64,000 bases of DNA, taken from contig JAPFFF010000013.1 of assembly GCA_039105265.1 (NCBI GenBank), positions 2,852,001 to 2,916,000 of the forward strand. Direction: 5' to 3'. This DNA is from Tritrichomonas musculus (Eukaryota; Parabasalia; Tritrichomonadida; Tritrichomonadidae). Positions within the stretch are counted from its first letter, which is position 1. Each line of letters begins with the position of its first letter. The notes below the pieces were generated by a model, which saw only the letters and a program-made list of their open reading frames with translations, was not told where the DNA came from and did not search any database. The position numbers and the translations under genes are program-made. Positions 63,401-64,000 of this stretch are shown here, piece by piece.

Positions 63401-64000
63401 TTTTTCGAATATTTGCTTAATTACTCATTAATCTATCAAAGAGCCATTTAAACCTAAACTGGACACGGAAAGTCAGTACTACCAAATAATCTAACAAAAA
63501 GTTTAATATGCTTATTATTATTTTTTATTAAAATCTCAGCATATAAAGAGGACTATTGCATCTAGACTATCAACCCCGATATCACCAAATGAACATTCGA
63601 TTCTTTATATCATACATTGCAGAATTTCTCTTATATGATCCTTATTTTTCTGATATTGCATAACTTTGAAATTTCCATGCTAATAAATGATTTAAACTAC
63701 TATATTTAGTAATCCTATAGAAAAATAGGAAACCCTAACTGTACAACTAGTTCCAATTGATACTTTTATAGGCTCAATAATATTTGAATAGTAATAAGAT
63801 TTAGTTTTTATTCAATTTTTATATATTTATATTGCTTTTATCTTTCAAGATAAAAGATGAAAATCGGTAACATTGGGATATTATTATTGATATTAAAAAG
63901 CCTGTTGCTTTTTCCTAAAATTTATTATTTCGAATAATTGACCTTTATGATAAAATATATTTATGAACCAATTGATTTTCTATTGTATTTAATTCAAATA
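60424..64000. other. Long A+T-rich region without recognised genes
   Basis: Homopolymers and AT-only stretches (especially 62300-62880). A 66-codon minus-strand frame at 61718-61918 (LKDRIFNNVLYFWDLNAFNS) may be a scrap of a gene. A less A+T-rich stretch at 62930-63480 contains TGATAATCGTTATCA (palindromic) and short interrupted frames, possibly an eroded element. Nothing can be assigned. Confidence 0.45.

Overview
The window looks like nuclear DNA of a parabasalid protist, most likely Tritrichomonas or a close relative. It is very A+T-rich. It carries families typical of that group: BspA-type leucine-rich repeats, DUF3447/ankyrin proteins, a kinase with Sel1 repeats, small ubiquitin-fold proteins and a PhzF-like gene of bacterial type. 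At least five genes have a trichomonad-style initiator (TCA-Y-T-W) about 8-14 bases before the ATG. No spliceosomal intron was recognised. The species is inferred, not proven.

Layout. 1-2.5 kb: a decayed pogo-like transposase and two inverted-repeat elements. 2.7-6.8 kb: tRNA-Lys, a calponin-homology actin-binding protein and a phosphatidylinositol transfer protein. 7.8-16.9 kb: one broken and one intact DUF3447/ankyrin gene among gene relics. 17.5-27.7 kb: a PhzF-like enzyme, a small DMRYKSS-motif protein, a second broken DUF3447-BspA gene, tRNA-Ile, a MITE, a DUF3447-BspA gene ending in a Rab-like GTPase domain, a protein with two PARP-like ADP-ribosyltransferase domains, and tRNA-Leu.

28.4-32.8 kb: a sharply G+C-rich island of unrecognised ORFs, then an A+T-rich broken gene and a fragment of a Polinton/Maverick DNA polymerase. 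The last is a fossil and the island probably is too. 34.9-45.1 kb: a large kinase-Sel1 protein, an LC8-like dynein light chain, a ubiquitin-fold protein, a chimeric relic holding a copy of the kinase gene's 3' end, and an ABC half-transporter. 45.5-53.9 kb: an importin-beta-like receptor and a 1497-residue surface protein with about 91 copies of an 8-residue repeat.

53.9-64 kb: almost gene-free. It holds an 18-bp A+T satellite, three further minisatellites (one bracketed by inverted repeats), two inverted-repeat elements and plain A+T-rich DNA.

Housekeeping genes (lipid transfer, nuclear import, actin binding, dynein, transport, tRNAs) are interspersed with fast-evolving paralogue families and mobile DNA. 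Neighbours are not organised as operons. The most unusual items are the DUF3447-LRR-GTPase fusion, the tandem ADP-ribosyltransferase, the G+C-rich island and the near-perfect repeat array of the surface protein.
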